Source of the DNA: Actinotalea subterranea
Lineage (GTDB): Bacteria; Actinomycetota; Actinomycetes; Actinomycetales; Cellulomonadaceae
NCBI RefSeq assembly: GCF_008364845.1
Contig: NZ_VTTP01000004.1
Span: forward strand, 248,001 to 312,000
Reading direction: 5' to 3'
Length of the DNA stretch: 64,000 bases
The translations under genes and the position numbers were made by a program. Below the pieces are notes generated by a model. The model ran no database searches, was not told the DNA's origin, and saw only the letters and a list, made by a program, of their open reading frames with translations. Positions 36,649-45,666 of the stretch are shown here, piece by piece; within the stretch, counting starts at the first letter, position 1, and each line of letters opens with the position of its first letter.

Positions 36649-37032
36649 GTGTCGGGATTCGTGAGCAGAGACGGGGCTGTGCTCTTCGAGCTGACCTGGA
36701 CGAAGGCGGGGTCATGGCGTGCGCGCGTCTGTGCCTGCCCGGACGAGTTCGATCAGTTTGAGCGCTACCACCTCGCGCCGGCGGGCATCCGCGTCGTGCC
36801 TCACATGTCGGCAGCCGATCTGGCGTGCACCTGGGAGGGCACAACGGCTCCCCGTCGCGGCGCACCGCAAGGCGTGACTCAGGTGGCCAGCGCGCCGCTC
36901 TACCACGCGCTGCGCCGTCCTCTCAGTCGCGACGAGGTCGTGAGACTGGCCAAGAACCTCCCCGCCGACACGCCTCTCCGAGACACGACGCCCGCAACCG
37001 GGCCGTACGGCGACGACCAGGCGCCCGCGTAG
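36649..37032 (+). CDS. Hypothetical protein before the R-M genes
   Basis: A 127-residue protein, GTG 36649 (VSGFVSRDGAVLFELTWTKAGSWRARVCACPDEFDQFERYHLAP). No recognised domain; it begins like an all-beta fold. It lies 14 bases before the methyltransferase, so it is probably part of the same transcript, perhaps a controller or accessory. Evidence for a regulator motif is lacking. Confidence 0.5.
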   Translation: MSGFVSRDGAVLFELTWTKAGSWRARVCACPDEFDQFERYHLAPAGIRVVPHMSAADLACTWEGTTAPRRGAPQGVTQVASAPLYHALRRPLSRDEVVRLAKNLPADTPLRDTTPATGPYGDDQAPA

Positions 37033-37046
37033 GCGAGACTTCGACC

Positions 37047-38759
37047 GTGAGCATCGCCGAGCAGGTCGACACCGACGCGCTGAGGAAGTCGCGCGGGGCC
37101 TTCTTCACCCCACCAGAGGTTGCGGACTACGTTGTCCGCTGGGCGGTGCGGACCGCGACCGACCGGGTGCTCGAGCCTTCATGCGGTGAAGCCGCCTTCC
37201 TGCTCGCCGCACACCAGCGGCTCGCGACACTACCGACCGAGGGCGGCGAAGGATCTCTCGACGGGGTCGAGCTGCACGACGCATCGGCGCGTGCCGCCCG
37301 CGTGGTGTTGCACGATGCGGGCGCCGATGCGCGCATCCGCGTCAGCGACTTCTTCACAGTGGAGCCTGCTCCCGTGTACGACGCCGTGATCGGCAATCCG
37401 CCGTACGTCCGGTACCAGGACTTCGCGGGCGCGGATCGTGCCGCATCGCGGCGTGCCGCGCTGCACGCCGGGGTTGCCCTTACTGGGCTCGCCTCCTCCT
37501 GGGCGGCGTTCACGGTGCACTCCGCGCTGTTCCTGAAGCCGGGCGGGCGCCTCGGGCTTGTGCTCCCCGCGGAACTGCTCTCCGTCAACTACGCGGCCCA
37601 GGTACGCGGGTTTCTGATGCGGCGCTTCGCCCGTGTCCGCCTGGTGCTGTTCACAGAGCGCATCTTTCCTGGAGTGCTCGAGGACGTTGTGCTGCTACTC
37701 GCCGAGGGCACCGGAGGAACCGACCACTGCGAGCTGCTGCAGGTGCAGGATGCCGATGCTCTTGCTGCGCTCGACCCGGACACGGCCTCCTTGTGGACGC
37801 CCGCTACGACCAGCGGGAAGTGGACCTCGGCCCTGCTGCCGTCCGCTAGCGCGGCGGCCTACGCGGCCGCGACCGCGGGCGAGGCCTTCTCAACGCTCCA
37901 CACCTGGGGTGAGACCACCCTCGGGATGGTCACCGGTGCGAACAAGTTCTTCACGCTCTCGCCCGGCCAGGCTGCCGACCTTGGTCTCGCGGCCGACGAG
38001 TTGCTGGAGTTGAGCCCCCCCGGGAGCCGGCACTTGCGCGGGCTCTCGTTCACCGCGCACATGCGCAGTGAGCTCGGTATTCAGGGTTCGGCGACACTCC
38101 TCTTCCGCCCGAGCGGCGAACCCGGCACTGCCGCTCGCGCGTACATCCACGAGGGCGAGAAGCGCGGAGTCGACACGGCCTACAAGTGCCGGGTGCGCAC
38201 GCCGTGGTGGCGAGTGCCCCTGGTCGCGCCCGCCGACCTGCTCTTGACGTACATGAACGCCGACACTCCACGGCTCACGACCAACACGGCCGGAGCACGT
38301 CACCTGAACAGCGTGCACGGCGTCTACCTGACCGAGGAGAACCGGGTTCTTGGACGCGAGCTCCTGCCCTTGGCGTCGCTGAACTCGGTCACTCTCGTCG
38401 GAGCGGAGATTGTCGGACGCGCGTACGGCGGCGGAATGCTCAAGCTCGAACCCCGCGAGGCTGACGACCTGCCGGTGCCGTCGCCGGGGTGCGTGGAGAG
38501 GTGCGCCGACGCTCTGCGAGCGATTCGTCCGCGCGTGCGCGACTACCTACGCGCCGGTCGGCTCCTGGACGCCGTGCGACTCGTCGACCGAATCGTGCTG
38601 CACGACGGGGTGGCCCTCGACTCCGCTGGCATCAGCGAGCTTGAGCAGGCCTATGCAATGCTCGCCGCGCGGAGGCGTGCCCGGGGCGCGAGTGCAAGAG
38701 ACAGCGTCTCACCGCACGCCATGGTGCTAGCCGGGCGTGGGAAGGGAGGCACAACGTGA
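37047..38759 (+). CDS. N6-adenine DNA methyltransferase (type II-like)
   Basis: A 570-residue amino-methyltransferase. AdoMet-binding motif I is VLEPSCGEAAFL (about 41-52), motif IV is NPPY at 117-120 (IGNPPYVRYQDF), with the TPPEVADYVVRW entry typical of type II gamma-class/Eco57I-like MTases. The C-terminal half should be the target-recognition region. GTG 37047; the end overlaps the nuclease start by four bases (GTGA), so modification and restriction are coupled. Confidence 0.9.
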   Translation: MSIAEQVDTDALRKSRGAFFTPPEVADYVVRWAVRTATDRVLEPSCGEAAFLLAAHQRLATLPTEGGEGSLDGVELHDASARAARVVLHDAGADARIRVSDFFTVEPAPVYDAVIGNPPYVRYQDFAGADRAASRRAALHAGVALTGLASSWAAFTVHSALFLKPGGRLGLVLPAELLSVNYAAQVRGFLMRRFARVRLVLFTERIFPGVLEDVVLLLAEGTGGTDHCELLQVQDADALAALDPDTASLWTPATTSGKWTSALLPSASAAAYAAATAGEAFSTLHTWGETTLGMVTGANKFFTLSPGQAADLGLAADELLELSPPGSRHLRGLSFTAHMRSELGIQGSATLLFRPSGEPGTAARAYIHEGEKRGVDTAYKCRVRTPWWRVPLVAPADLLLTYMNADTPRLTTNTAGARHLNSVHGVYLTEENRVLGRELLPLASLNSVTLVGAEIVGRAYGGGMLKLEPREADDLPVPSPGCVERCADALRAIRPRVRDYLRAGRLLDAVRLVDRIVLHDGVALDSAGISELEQAYAMLAARRRARGASARDSVSPHAMVLAGRGKGGTT

Positions 38760-39685
38760 GCAAGGAAGACGCCCTCAGCGCGTTCGACGCAGAGCTTGCC
38801 GCCACAATCCTGAGCGACCCCTGGCTGCACGAGCAAGGGGAGCCACCCCGCTATGGGCCCGACTACGACCTGCTCGGCCGGCTGCTCACGTACCCGATCC
38901 AGAGCGGCAGCGTGTCGGAGTCCGGACGCTTCGCCAAGGGCATCGACGCCTGGCTTGCACACGAGCTGCGTCGGGCCGGCTTCCTCTCCGACGAGGTGTG
39001 GCCGCGGGCCACCCGGCCCCGGGTTCTGCCACGCGACGTCGTGCTCTTCGTTGAGAAGCTCCCCAAGGGGCTAGGCGATCAGGTGAGGCCTCACCTCGAA
39101 CGCATCACGGCTGTGGGGCCCTCAGATGCCAGGGTCCTGGGCCGGGCGTACTACAAGCAGATCGACGTCTGCATCGCACGATGGGACCGCGGCCCGGAAC
39201 TGCTGTTGAGCACCAAGGCGCAGGTGTCCTCGTTCGGGAAGAACCTGCCTAACCGGTTTGAGGAGGCCTACGGCGACGCGGCAAACCTCCGCGGCCGGTA
39301 CCCCCTCGCTGCAACCGGCTTCTTCTTCCTGCAGCGCGACACCATCCTCACCACCGAGAAGGATGCGTGGGAGCGCACCAAGGACATGATGAGCAAGCTT
39401 CGCGACACCGACGCCAGGGGCGGCTATACCGCCACCGGCCTCGCCCTCGTCCACTGGGACGACACCCTGCCCGTGTCCGATCGTGTTGTCACCGTGAACG
39501 TCGACGACGTCCCGGCGTCGCTCCGGCCGGACCAGTTCCTCGACGCCATGCTCTACCAGATCCTCGACGTCACCCCAGTCGTTCAGCACGTCGACGTTCG
39601 CCAGCTTCGTGAGCGTCGTCGCCTGCCTCTCCCAGAGCCAGAGGGCACCACCGATGACACCGAGGAGACCGAAGCTCTGCACTAG
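38756..39685 (+). CDS. Restriction endonuclease, probable PD-(D/E)xK fold
   Basis: A 309-residue protein whose start overlaps the methyltransferase stop. Residues 134-160 read KQIDVCIARWDRGPELLLSTKAQV: Asp137 and a strand ending in STK154 fit a PD-(D/E)xK core with Glu148 nearby. The following GKNLPNRFEEAYGDAANLRGRYPLA is typical of restriction-like nucleases paired with such methylases. Cleavage site unknown. It is convergent with the HIT-TM gene. Confidence 0.7.
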   Translation: MSKEDALSAFDAELAATILSDPWLHEQGEPPRYGPDYDLLGRLLTYPIQSGSVSESGRFAKGIDAWLAHELRRAGFLSDEVWPRATRPRVLPRDVVLFVEKLPKGLGDQVRPHLERITAVGPSDARVLGRAYYKQIDVCIARWDRGPELLLSTKAQVSSFGKNLPNRFEEAYGDAANLRGRYPLAATGFFFLQRDTILTTEKDAWERTKDMMSKLRDTDARGGYTATGLALVHWDDTLPVSDRVVTVNVDDVPASLRPDQFLDAMLYQILDVTPVVQHVDVRQLRERRRLPLPEPEGTTDDTEETEALH

Positions 39686-39795
39686 CGATGGCGACGGGGT
39701 CCGCCCGCGCGCTGGCAGGTCGCGCTCGTGCCTGCGCACTCGGAGCGCGGACGAACTGGGAAGTGTTGAGGCATCGGGGGACCACACGGCCGGTC

Positions 39796-40701
39796 CTAGA
39801 AGGCCGATACGAGAAGGACCCCCGCACCCACCACGAGCAGTGCGATGTAGAACGGGGCGATCGACCACGAGGCCCAGATCGGCCGATCCGGCACGTAGTT
39901 GTGAACGGCCCTCTTCCACTTCGAGACCGCCTGTGCGTCGGCAGGAAGGGGCTCATCGGCATCAATGGGGTCGAGCGTGAACAGCGGGACCCGGCGGCTG
40001 GAGCGCGCGACGGTGTTGTAGAGCCTGCGGAATTGCCTCTCGCTCCGGAGGTAGTTGGCGTCGAGGTACGCGAACAGCACCACGGCCACCATGCCCAGGG
40101 CTGCCAGCGGCCAGGAGCCCTGAGTGAGCGCGAAACCGAACGTGGCCGTAATGATAGGGAGCAGCCAACCCTTCGCCGACGAAGAAGCCGCCGATTGCCT
40201 GGTGACCACGGCTTGGATGTAGTCGAGGTGCTTGCGCCGGTCCTCCGGGGCGAGCGGCGGTTCGGCTGCTGCTCTGAGTCGCTGCGCTGCGCTACGGACC
40301 CCGAACATCGCGTGATCCTTCGATGCCTCCGAGTAGCTTGCCTGCACCGGCCAGATCGGCCCCATCGCGTCGTCTGGCCGGCGAGGCACGAGGTGGACGT
40401 GGAGGTGCTGAACCGTCTGCGTGGCGACCGCGCCACTCGATTGAATGACGTTGAGTCCCTCCGGCATCAGTGCCTCGCGGATCGCATCGGCCAGCAGCAG
40501 CACCGCCCGTGAGAGTTGGGACGCCTCATCGGGCTCAAGCCGCCATATGTCCGGCACGTGCCGTCGAGGCACGACGAGAACGTGTCCGAGAGTTGCGGGC
40601 TCGGTCGGGAAGAATGCGACCACGTTCTCGTCGCGATACACCTCCCGGACGTCGGGATCGTCGCGCTCGACAATCGCGCAGAACTCGCACGGCACGCTCA
40701 C
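39796..40701 (-). CDS. HIT-domain protein with C-terminal transmembrane domain, TIR partner
   Basis: A 301-residue fusion. Residues 1-140 are a histidine-triad domain with CEFCAIVERDDPDVREVYRD, GHVLVVPRRHV and the intact triad QHLHVHLVP (His99, His101, His103). Residues 157-300 form a membrane domain: HLDYIQAVVTRQS, helices at about 179-195 and 198-215, AYLDANYLRSERQFRRLYNTV, then a last helix at 280-300. That membrane domain is a recurring one in TIR-neighbour proteins as I know them. GTG 40701 overlaps the TIR stop (GTGA). HIT domains bind or cleave nucleotide phosphates, so it could sense or process the TIR product at the membrane. Confidence 0.8.
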   Translation of the reverse strand: MSVPCEFCAIVERDDPDVREVYRDENVVAFFPTEPATLGHVLVVPRRHVPDIWRLEPDEASQLSRAVLLLADAIREALMPEGLNVIQSSGAVATQTVQHLHVHLVPRRPDDAMGPIWPVQASYSEASKDHAMFGVRSAAQRLRAAAEPPLAPEDRRKHLDYIQAVVTRQSAASSSAKGWLLPIITATFGFALTQGSWPLAALGMVAVVLFAYLDANYLRSERQFRRLYNTVARSSRRVPLFTLDPIDADEPLPADAQAVSKWKRAVHNYVPDRPIWASWSIAPFYIALLVVGAGVLLVSAF

Positions 40702-41186
40702 CACATGCGGGCCTTCGCCTGGGCGACCCAGCCCTCCAGGTTGCTGACGAGGTTCGCATAGCTCGCCTTCGTGTCGACGTCCCCTCGCCAGTCCGTCCTC
40801 GTAGGATCGAAGATCGGGACTCCGCTGACGCCGGAAGCCTTGTCGAACGGGTTCGCGCCCGGGCGGTCGGCGCTGCCGAAAGACGAGAGGCTGTGGATGC
40901 GGATCCCGACCAGGGGCTTCTTCTCGTTCCACGCCTTCTGGATCTCGTAGATCACCCACGGACGACTGGCCGTCTCCTGCCCGATGAGGACGACGACGGC
41001 GCGCTTGTGGCGCATCTCGGTGTCGATCCAGTCGACGACGGCCTTCTGGCCGCGTCGCTTCACTTCCTCCCACTGCTGGGCGTTGAGCAGGGGCTGGCCC
41101 TCCAGCGCGTTGATGTTGCGCACGAGCTGAACGCGGCTCACGTCGCGCTTGTAGTGGAAGGAGTAGAACACCGTCTTGGTCGCCAC
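40698..41186 (-). CDS. ThsB-like TIR domain protein
   Basis: A 162-residue TIR-like (DUF1863/ThsB) protein. VFYSFHYKRDVSRVQLVRNINAL opens the fold; NAQQWEEVKRRGQKAVVDWID, RAVVVLIGQETASRPWVIYEIQKAW (with Glu81 in the WxxYE catalytic position) and LVGIRIH... NPFD follow. Thoeris ThsB proteins make NAD-derived signals on phage infection. GTG 41186 has AGGAG eight bases upstream, better than the longer start at 41231. Translationally coupled to the HIT-TM gene. Confidence 0.85.
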   Translation of the reverse strand: MATKTVFYSFHYKRDVSRVQLVRNINALEGQPLLNAQQWEEVKRRGQKAVVDWIDTEMRHKRAVVVLIGQETASRPWVIYEIQKAWNEKKPLVGIRIHSLSSFGSADRPGANPFDKASGVSGVPIFDPTRTDWRGDVDTKASYANLVSNLEGWVAQAKARMW

Positions 41187-41280
41187 CGCTGGCTCCTCAC
41201 TCTTCAAGGACGAGGTGCCCTCGGCCCACACTTGACAGTACGACCGGCCGCCGACATCTCCGGCCGCATTGGCGCGCCGA

Positions 41281-41300
41281 GCGTCCTTCGCCGAAGGCGC
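41281..41300 (-). terminator. Hairpin after the pilus operon
   Basis: GCG(T)CCTTC / GAAGGCGC around GCC, 15 bases beyond the BTAD gene's stop and before the TIR gene, which therefore probably has its own promoter. Confidence 0.5.
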
Positions 41301-41314
41301 AAGTGGAGCTGCCG

Positions 41315-44300
41315 CTACGCGTACTCGCCATCGAGCTCGGCGAGCACCTCCGTCTGGCGCGCCTTGATCCGCGCGGCCTCGTCCGGATCCCCGTGGGCCA
41401 GGGCGGCGCTCACTGCGGCATCACAGAGCTCGTCGGAGCAAGGGTCCACGCTGAGTCCGGCCCGGGCCGCGCTCAGTGCGCCGCGGGAGTCGCCGGTGTC
41501 GAGCAGCAGCCGGGCTGCCGTCTGGGCGACGTCGGCGATCGTGTTGATCATCGAGTCGATGTCGCGGTCGGCCCATGCGTAGGCGTCGGGCGGGATCCCA
41601 GTGAGCGGTCGACCGCGGACGAGCGCGAGTGCGGCCCGGAGCTCGTCGAGACCTTCCGGCCCGGCGTCGAGGCCGCCGAGCGCGAGCCTCCGGAAGTCGT
41701 CCCAGTCGGTAGTGACGGCGTCGCCGAGACGCAGCGACTCTCCCTTCTCAGTCCGGGGGAGGTTCGCCTCTAGGACGATCCGGCGTGCCCGGTACGCCAG
41801 GCCCCAGCGAGCGACGCCGTCGGTCCGTGTCCCGGGCCACAGGGCCTCGTCAATTGCAGCACCGGTGGTCTGCCCGTTGAGGGCGAGATAGACGAGCAGC
41901 TCGGTCTGCCGGGCGGTGAGGTGCTCGCCGGTGGGGATGTTCTGGATGTCGATCACACCCAACACGTTGATCCGCAGGCCCGGCGGTTCGTCGCCGGTGT
42001 ACGGGTCCGACGCGGCCGGCGGGCGAGGCGCAGGCAGGGAGCCAAGTGCGGCTCGGGCCCCGGGGTAGGAGTCGGGCTCCAGCAAGGGCTGCGCATCAAG
42101 GGGAGGCGGCGTTGCGGTGACGAGGAGCTCGGTGATCAGGTCGAGTCCGGCCGCTTCGAGCCGGGCTGCGAAGAAGGGCAATCCCAGGGCGTCGAGGCGC
42201 GCCTTGCCACTGCCCTCAACGGTCAGAGTCCACCCGCCCGGGCCGGGGGCGGGCGTGATGAGGACGGAGCCGCTCCACGGCGAGCAGGGAGCGGCGTCAG
42301 GCACGTCGTCGACGAACACGACTGGGAGCCACTGATCGGGGCTGATCCGATCCGACCGTGCCTGCAGGGTGTCGTCGAGACCCTGACCGTGCAGGGTCCG
42401 GGTGGTGCCGGAGAGACGATCGGCGAGCTGGACGGCGGCCCCCGGCGGGGGCGGGGCCTGGAGTCGGGACGGTGCGCAGGCGCGGGCCAGGGCAGCGAAC
42501 TCGTCACCTGCGGTCAGCCCGATCCGGCCGGAGAGCTCGCTGGTGGCGAGCTCCGCGACGATCGCGCGCAGCACACCGCCGGCCGCTTCTGCGTCGCCGA
42601 CAACCCGCAGGGTGCCCGCCGCCTCGAGGTTGAGCAGCACGGTCGAGTGGTCGGTGTGGCCCAGGGCAACGAGGGCGGGGTAGGGCTCGGGGACATCTCG
42701 GCGGTCGACCGACGTGAGAGCGGCGAGAGTCGCGGTGGGCGCGGTCCAGGTGGCTGGGCCGTCGCTCATGAACGGTGCAACGGGGTGTGCGTCCTCGTCG
42801 ACGAGGTGTAGGACCACCCGCTGGGGGCCGACCTCGATCGCGCCGATTCGGGGCAGGTCCCGCTCGGACGCGAAGCAGGCGTCGGCGAGGTCGTCGAGAG
42901 CAGTGCGCAACTGCGCGAGCGACAGCGGCGTGGGGGTGGATCGCCAGGTGCGCTCGGCGTCGTCGGCCGGTGAGCCCGGCACGGGTCGAGGCACCTGCCT
43001 GCCGGTGCGGCGGACTCGGCGTTGGAGGAGACGGCGTCGGGCGAGCTCGCCGATCAAGCCAGCGGCCGCGAGGCTCGTCAGGCCCAGCACCAAACCCGAC
43101 GGGACAGCAGCAGCGTCAGGCTCGCCGTCGCTGGCGGCGCCGTTCCCGTCAGGCTGGTCCGCGTGCGCGTCAGGCACATGGTCGAGCGCGTCAGGCTGGC
43201 TGATCACAAGGGGTGAGGGAGCGGACGTGGCAGCGTCAGGCTCGGGGACGACGGAGTCCGCCGGCGGCGCGTCAGGCTGGCCGGCGATACCCGAGTCAGC
43301 GTCAGGCACAGGCGCGGAGGTGGGCGGCTCGACGACGGCCACGTCAGCCTGACCGCCCTCGACCGCCGACGGCAGGGTGAGGATCCAGCCGGGGCGGATC
43401 AGGTCGGGGTCTGTGAGCGCGTCTCCGTCAGGCTGCCGCACGCCAAGGTTGAGCGCGACGATCTCGGGGTACCGCGCACCATCCGCGAGGTGGGTCGCGG
43501 CGAGGTCCCAGAGCGTGTCGCCTGGAACGACGACCACGCGTGTTGGCGGCTCAGCGGTGGCCGATGGCGCTGGCGCGTCCGGGACGTCGACGGCGTCGGC
43601 GGGCAGCCGGAGCTGCCAGCCGGGCTCGATGTCGTGCGCGTCGGTCAGGGCCCGCCCGTCGGACTGAGCCCGCCCCAGGTTCAGGGTCAGGATCTCGGGG
43701 TAGCGGCCGCCAGCGCCGAGATGACGCTCGGCGAGGAACCACAGGCTGTCCCCGTCCTGGACGGTGACGACCGGCAACCGATCCTCCGCACGCGGAGCGG
43801 GCGCCGGAGGAGACTCGCTGCGGATCGCCGACGGTGGGCGCGTCAGGCTGACGGCGTGGCCGCCGGCCGCGTCAGGCACCAGCTGAACAGCGACAGTCTC
43901 AGGGCCGGCCACCGCCATCGGGCTCTGCGTGGGGCCGGCCAGAGTGAGCAGCGCAGCCCCGACCAACGTGGCGGCGGTGCGCTGGACGAGCCCGAGGGCG
44001 TGAACCGGTCGGGCGGTGGTGTTGCGCAGCGCAGCGCGGGTCTCGATGACGACGGCGTACGTGAACGCTGCCCAGGCCAGCCAGGCGACAAGGCGGATCG
44101 CCGCGACGGCCAGTCGCCCGTCGTCGGGACGCATGACGATGTGCAGGACCTCGCTCCACACCGGCCATGCCTGTGGCAGCCCGATCGGCGCGACCATCCA
44201 CAGCACGAGTGGGACGCCGACGACGCCGACAAGCAGCGCGAGAGCTGCACCGAGCCCGGCCGCCGTCTGCCGCGGAGTTCGCCTTCGCGACGGCGTTCTC

Positions 44301-44344
44301 GTCTGGGGTGAGCGTGCGGTGCTGGCGCGGTGGGTGGTCGTCAT
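41315..44344 (-). CDS. LysM and BTAD domain membrane protein
   Basis: A 1009-residue protein ending the Tad operon. Membrane helices at about 28-53, 80-100 and 122-138; two LysM peptidoglycan-binding domains (about 192-248 and 268-325: DGDSLWFLAERHL, PGDTLWDLAATHL); a Pro-Asp-Ala-rich linker 326-416; another helix at 417-435; C-terminal OmpR-type winged helix and BTAD helical region from about 770. This combination is common in actinobacterial pilus clusters and may couple wall state to transcription. The linker is written with an enriched DNA octamer (see findings). ATG 44344 overlaps the upstream stop. Confidence 0.85.
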   Translation of the reverse strand: MTTTHRASTARSPQTRTPSRRRTPRQTAAGLGAALALLVGVVGVPLVLWMVAPIGLPQAWPVWSEVLHIVMRPDDGRLAVAAIRLVAWLAWAAFTYAVVIETRAALRNTTARPVHALGLVQRTAATLVGAALLTLAGPTQSPMAVAGPETVAVQLVPDAAGGHAVSLTRPPSAIRSESPPAPAPRAEDRLPVVTVQDGDSLWFLAERHLGAGGRYPEILTLNLGRAQSDGRALTDAHDIEPGWQLRLPADAVDVPDAPAPSATAEPPTRVVVVPGDTLWDLAATHLADGARYPEIVALNLGVRQPDGDALTDPDLIRPGWILTLPSAVEGGQADVAVVEPPTSAPVPDADSGIAGQPDAPPADSVVPEPDAATSAPSPLVISQPDALDHVPDAHADQPDGNGAASDGEPDAAAVPSGLVLGLTSLAAAGLIGELARRRLLQRRVRRTGRQVPRPVPGSPADDAERTWRSTPTPLSLAQLRTALDDLADACFASERDLPRIGAIEVGPQRVVLHLVDEDAHPVAPFMSDGPATWTAPTATLAALTSVDRRDVPEPYPALVALGHTDHSTVLLNLEAAGTLRVVGDAEAAGGVLRAIVAELATSELSGRIGLTAGDEFAALARACAPSRLQAPPPPGAAVQLADRLSGTTRTLHGQGLDDTLQARSDRISPDQWLPVVFVDDVPDAAPCSPWSGSVLITPAPGPGGWTLTVEGSGKARLDALGLPFFAARLEAAGLDLITELLVTATPPPLDAQPLLEPDSYPGARAALGSLPAPRPPAASDPYTGDEPPGLRINVLGVIDIQNIPTGEHLTARQTELLVYLALNGQTTGAAIDEALWPGTRTDGVARWGLAYRARRIVLEANLPRTEKGESLRLGDAVTTDWDDFRRLALGGLDAGPEGLDELRAALALVRGRPLTGIPPDAYAWADRDIDSMINTIADVAQTAARLLLDTGDSRGALSAARAGLSVDPCSDELCDAAVSAALAHGDPDEAARIKARQTEVLAELDGEYA
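43076..43877 (+). repeat. Cluster of eleven CGTCAGGC octamers
   Basis: CGTCAGGC starts at 43076, 43114, 43147, 43168, 43189, 43234, 43270, 43300, 43426, 43841 and 43870, all in the same orientation; a twelfth is at 42295. Read as the coding strand, nine give Pro-Asp (CCT GAC) and those at 43076 and 43841 give Leu-Thr (CTG ACG). Confidence 0.85.
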
Positions 44345-44802
44345 GGTTGGTCTCCGGTGACGGCGTGGACGAGCGTGACCGAGGCGTGCCCGGTGACGGT
44401 GACCTGCGTGATGCCGATGAGGGACAAGAAGGCAGTGGGGCGCGTCAGGGTCACGGACACCTCCAGGTCGCGGCCGTCCGGGGAGATTGAGACCTGTCCC
44501 GGAGCGTCGGCGGCGGTGAGGTAGGCGTTCGCCGCGTTGGCGGCTGCCTGCCGGTCGACCCGGACCGGCTCGCCGCCGACTGCAGCCGGTAGGTCGATGG
44601 CCTGCCCACTTGCTCGGGCGGCCTCGGCGGCGAGGGCGTCGGCCTCCTGAACGGCCCGCACCTTCACCCCACCGTCGGCGATCAGGCCGATGATGAGCAG
44701 CAGCCCCACCATGCTGACGGCGACGAACACTGAGATGGAACCTCGCTCAGGACCGCCGGCTGCGCCGATCCGCCGGATCACCCACTGCCTGGCGCGGCTC
44801 AT
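44341..44802 (-). CDS. Pilus assembly protein, TadG/TadE-like
   Basis: A 153-residue minor pilin-type protein: PERGSISVFVAVSMVGLLLIIGLIADGG opens with the TadG-type N-terminal helix, then a soluble beta domain. ATG 44802 overlaps the upstream stop in ATGA; the stop overlaps the BTAD gene start. Confidence 0.8.
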   Translation of the reverse strand: MSRARQWVIRRIGAAGGPERGSISVFVAVSMVGLLLIIGLIADGGVKVRAVQEADALAAEAARASGQAIDLPAAVGGEPVRVDRQAAANAANAYLTAADAPGQVSISPDGRDLEVSVTLTRPTAFLSLIGITQVTVTGHASVTLVHAVTGDQP

Positions 44803-45245
44803 CGTGACCTGAACCTGTCCAGCGGAGAGACGCCCTCGGCGCCCATCGTCCGACTTCCAGGCAGGCCCGGGATGGCCAGATCGGCCATCGACACCGAGCA
44901 CTCGACGGAGACGCGGACGACGGCGTCCTGACCCACCGGCGCCCGGTAGCCGGTGACGTCGACGCTGACCGCCGTCGTGGCGCAGTCGATCCCGGCAGCG
45001 GCGAGCTCGCGGTCGGCCGCGGCGACGGCGGCTTCGCGGGCCTGGTCCGGGGTACGGGCCAGGGATGCCTCGCGGGCTGCGGACCGAGCGGCCTGCTCGA
45101 CGGCTCCGCCGGCGACCTGGACCCGTCCGGCCAGGATGAGCGCTCCGAGGACGAGCAGCAGGGCCGGCGCGAGGATGGCGAGCTCCAGGGTCACCGACCC
45201 GCGGTCGTCCCTTGCGGCGGGCAGCCGACGGCGGAGGGCGCGCAT
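44799..45245 (-). CDS. TadE-like minor pilin
   Basis: A 148-residue protein with the TadE signature DDRGSVTLELAILAPALLLVLGALILAGR near the N-terminus: a pseudopilin-like helix with conserved Glu. It is the second of three tandem pilin-like genes. ATG 45245 overlaps the previous gene by one base. Confidence 0.82.
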   Translation of the reverse strand: MRALRRRLPAARDDRGSVTLELAILAPALLLVLGALILAGRVQVAGGAVEQAARSAAREASLARTPDQAREAAVAAADRELAAAGIDCATTAVSVDVTGYRAPVGQDAVVRVSVECSVSMADLAIPGLPGSRTMGAEGVSPLDRFRSR

Positions 45246-45664
45246 CAGGGCTCGCCCGGGGTCGTGAATCGCTCGACGGGGCCCTGGGCGGACTGGACGA
45301 TCTGCGGACCAGGAACGAGCGGCAGGAGGGAGAGGGAGCGTCCGCGCACCTCGACGGCGACGTGCCCGGGACTCGGGGCGGTGACGCTGACGGCTGAATC
45401 GAGCACCAGGTCCCCGGCGTGCTCGGCGAGGAACGCCTCGGCCCGAGTACGACCGTCGTCCAGGACCGCCCCTTGTGTACGGGCTGCCGTCGCGCCCTCG
45501 GCGGCGGCGGCCTGGGCCAGGGTGCGCGCGTGGAACCAGAGGCCGTACTGCAGCAGGGCGACCACGATCAGCAGCAGCACGGGGAAGACGATCGCCAGCT
45601 CGAGGCTGACTGATCCGTCGTCGCGCCGCAGTGCTGCGCGCAGTCGCTCGCGGTGGTCACCCAT
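45245..45664 (-). CDS. TadE-like minor pilin
   Basis: A 139-residue TadE protein: RDDGSVSLELAIVFPVLLLIVVALLQYGLWFHAR gives the prepilin-type helix with Glu five positions in. A short soluble domain follows. Ends one base into the next gene's start. Confidence 0.82.
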   Translation of the reverse strand: MGDHRERLRAALRRDDGSVSLELAIVFPVLLLIVVALLQYGLWFHARTLAQAAAAEGATAARTQGAVLDDGRTRAEAFLAEHAGDLVLDSAVSVTAPSPGHVAVEVRGRSLSLLPLVPGPQIVQSAQGPVERFTTPGEP

Positions 45665-45666
45665 GG

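Noticed and set aside
39796-40701. HIT protein as an ordinary housekeeping Hint/Fhit enzyme
   Set aside because: Its fused membrane domain and four-base overlap with a TIR gene argue for a system-specific role, although the HIT domain alone looks ordinary.
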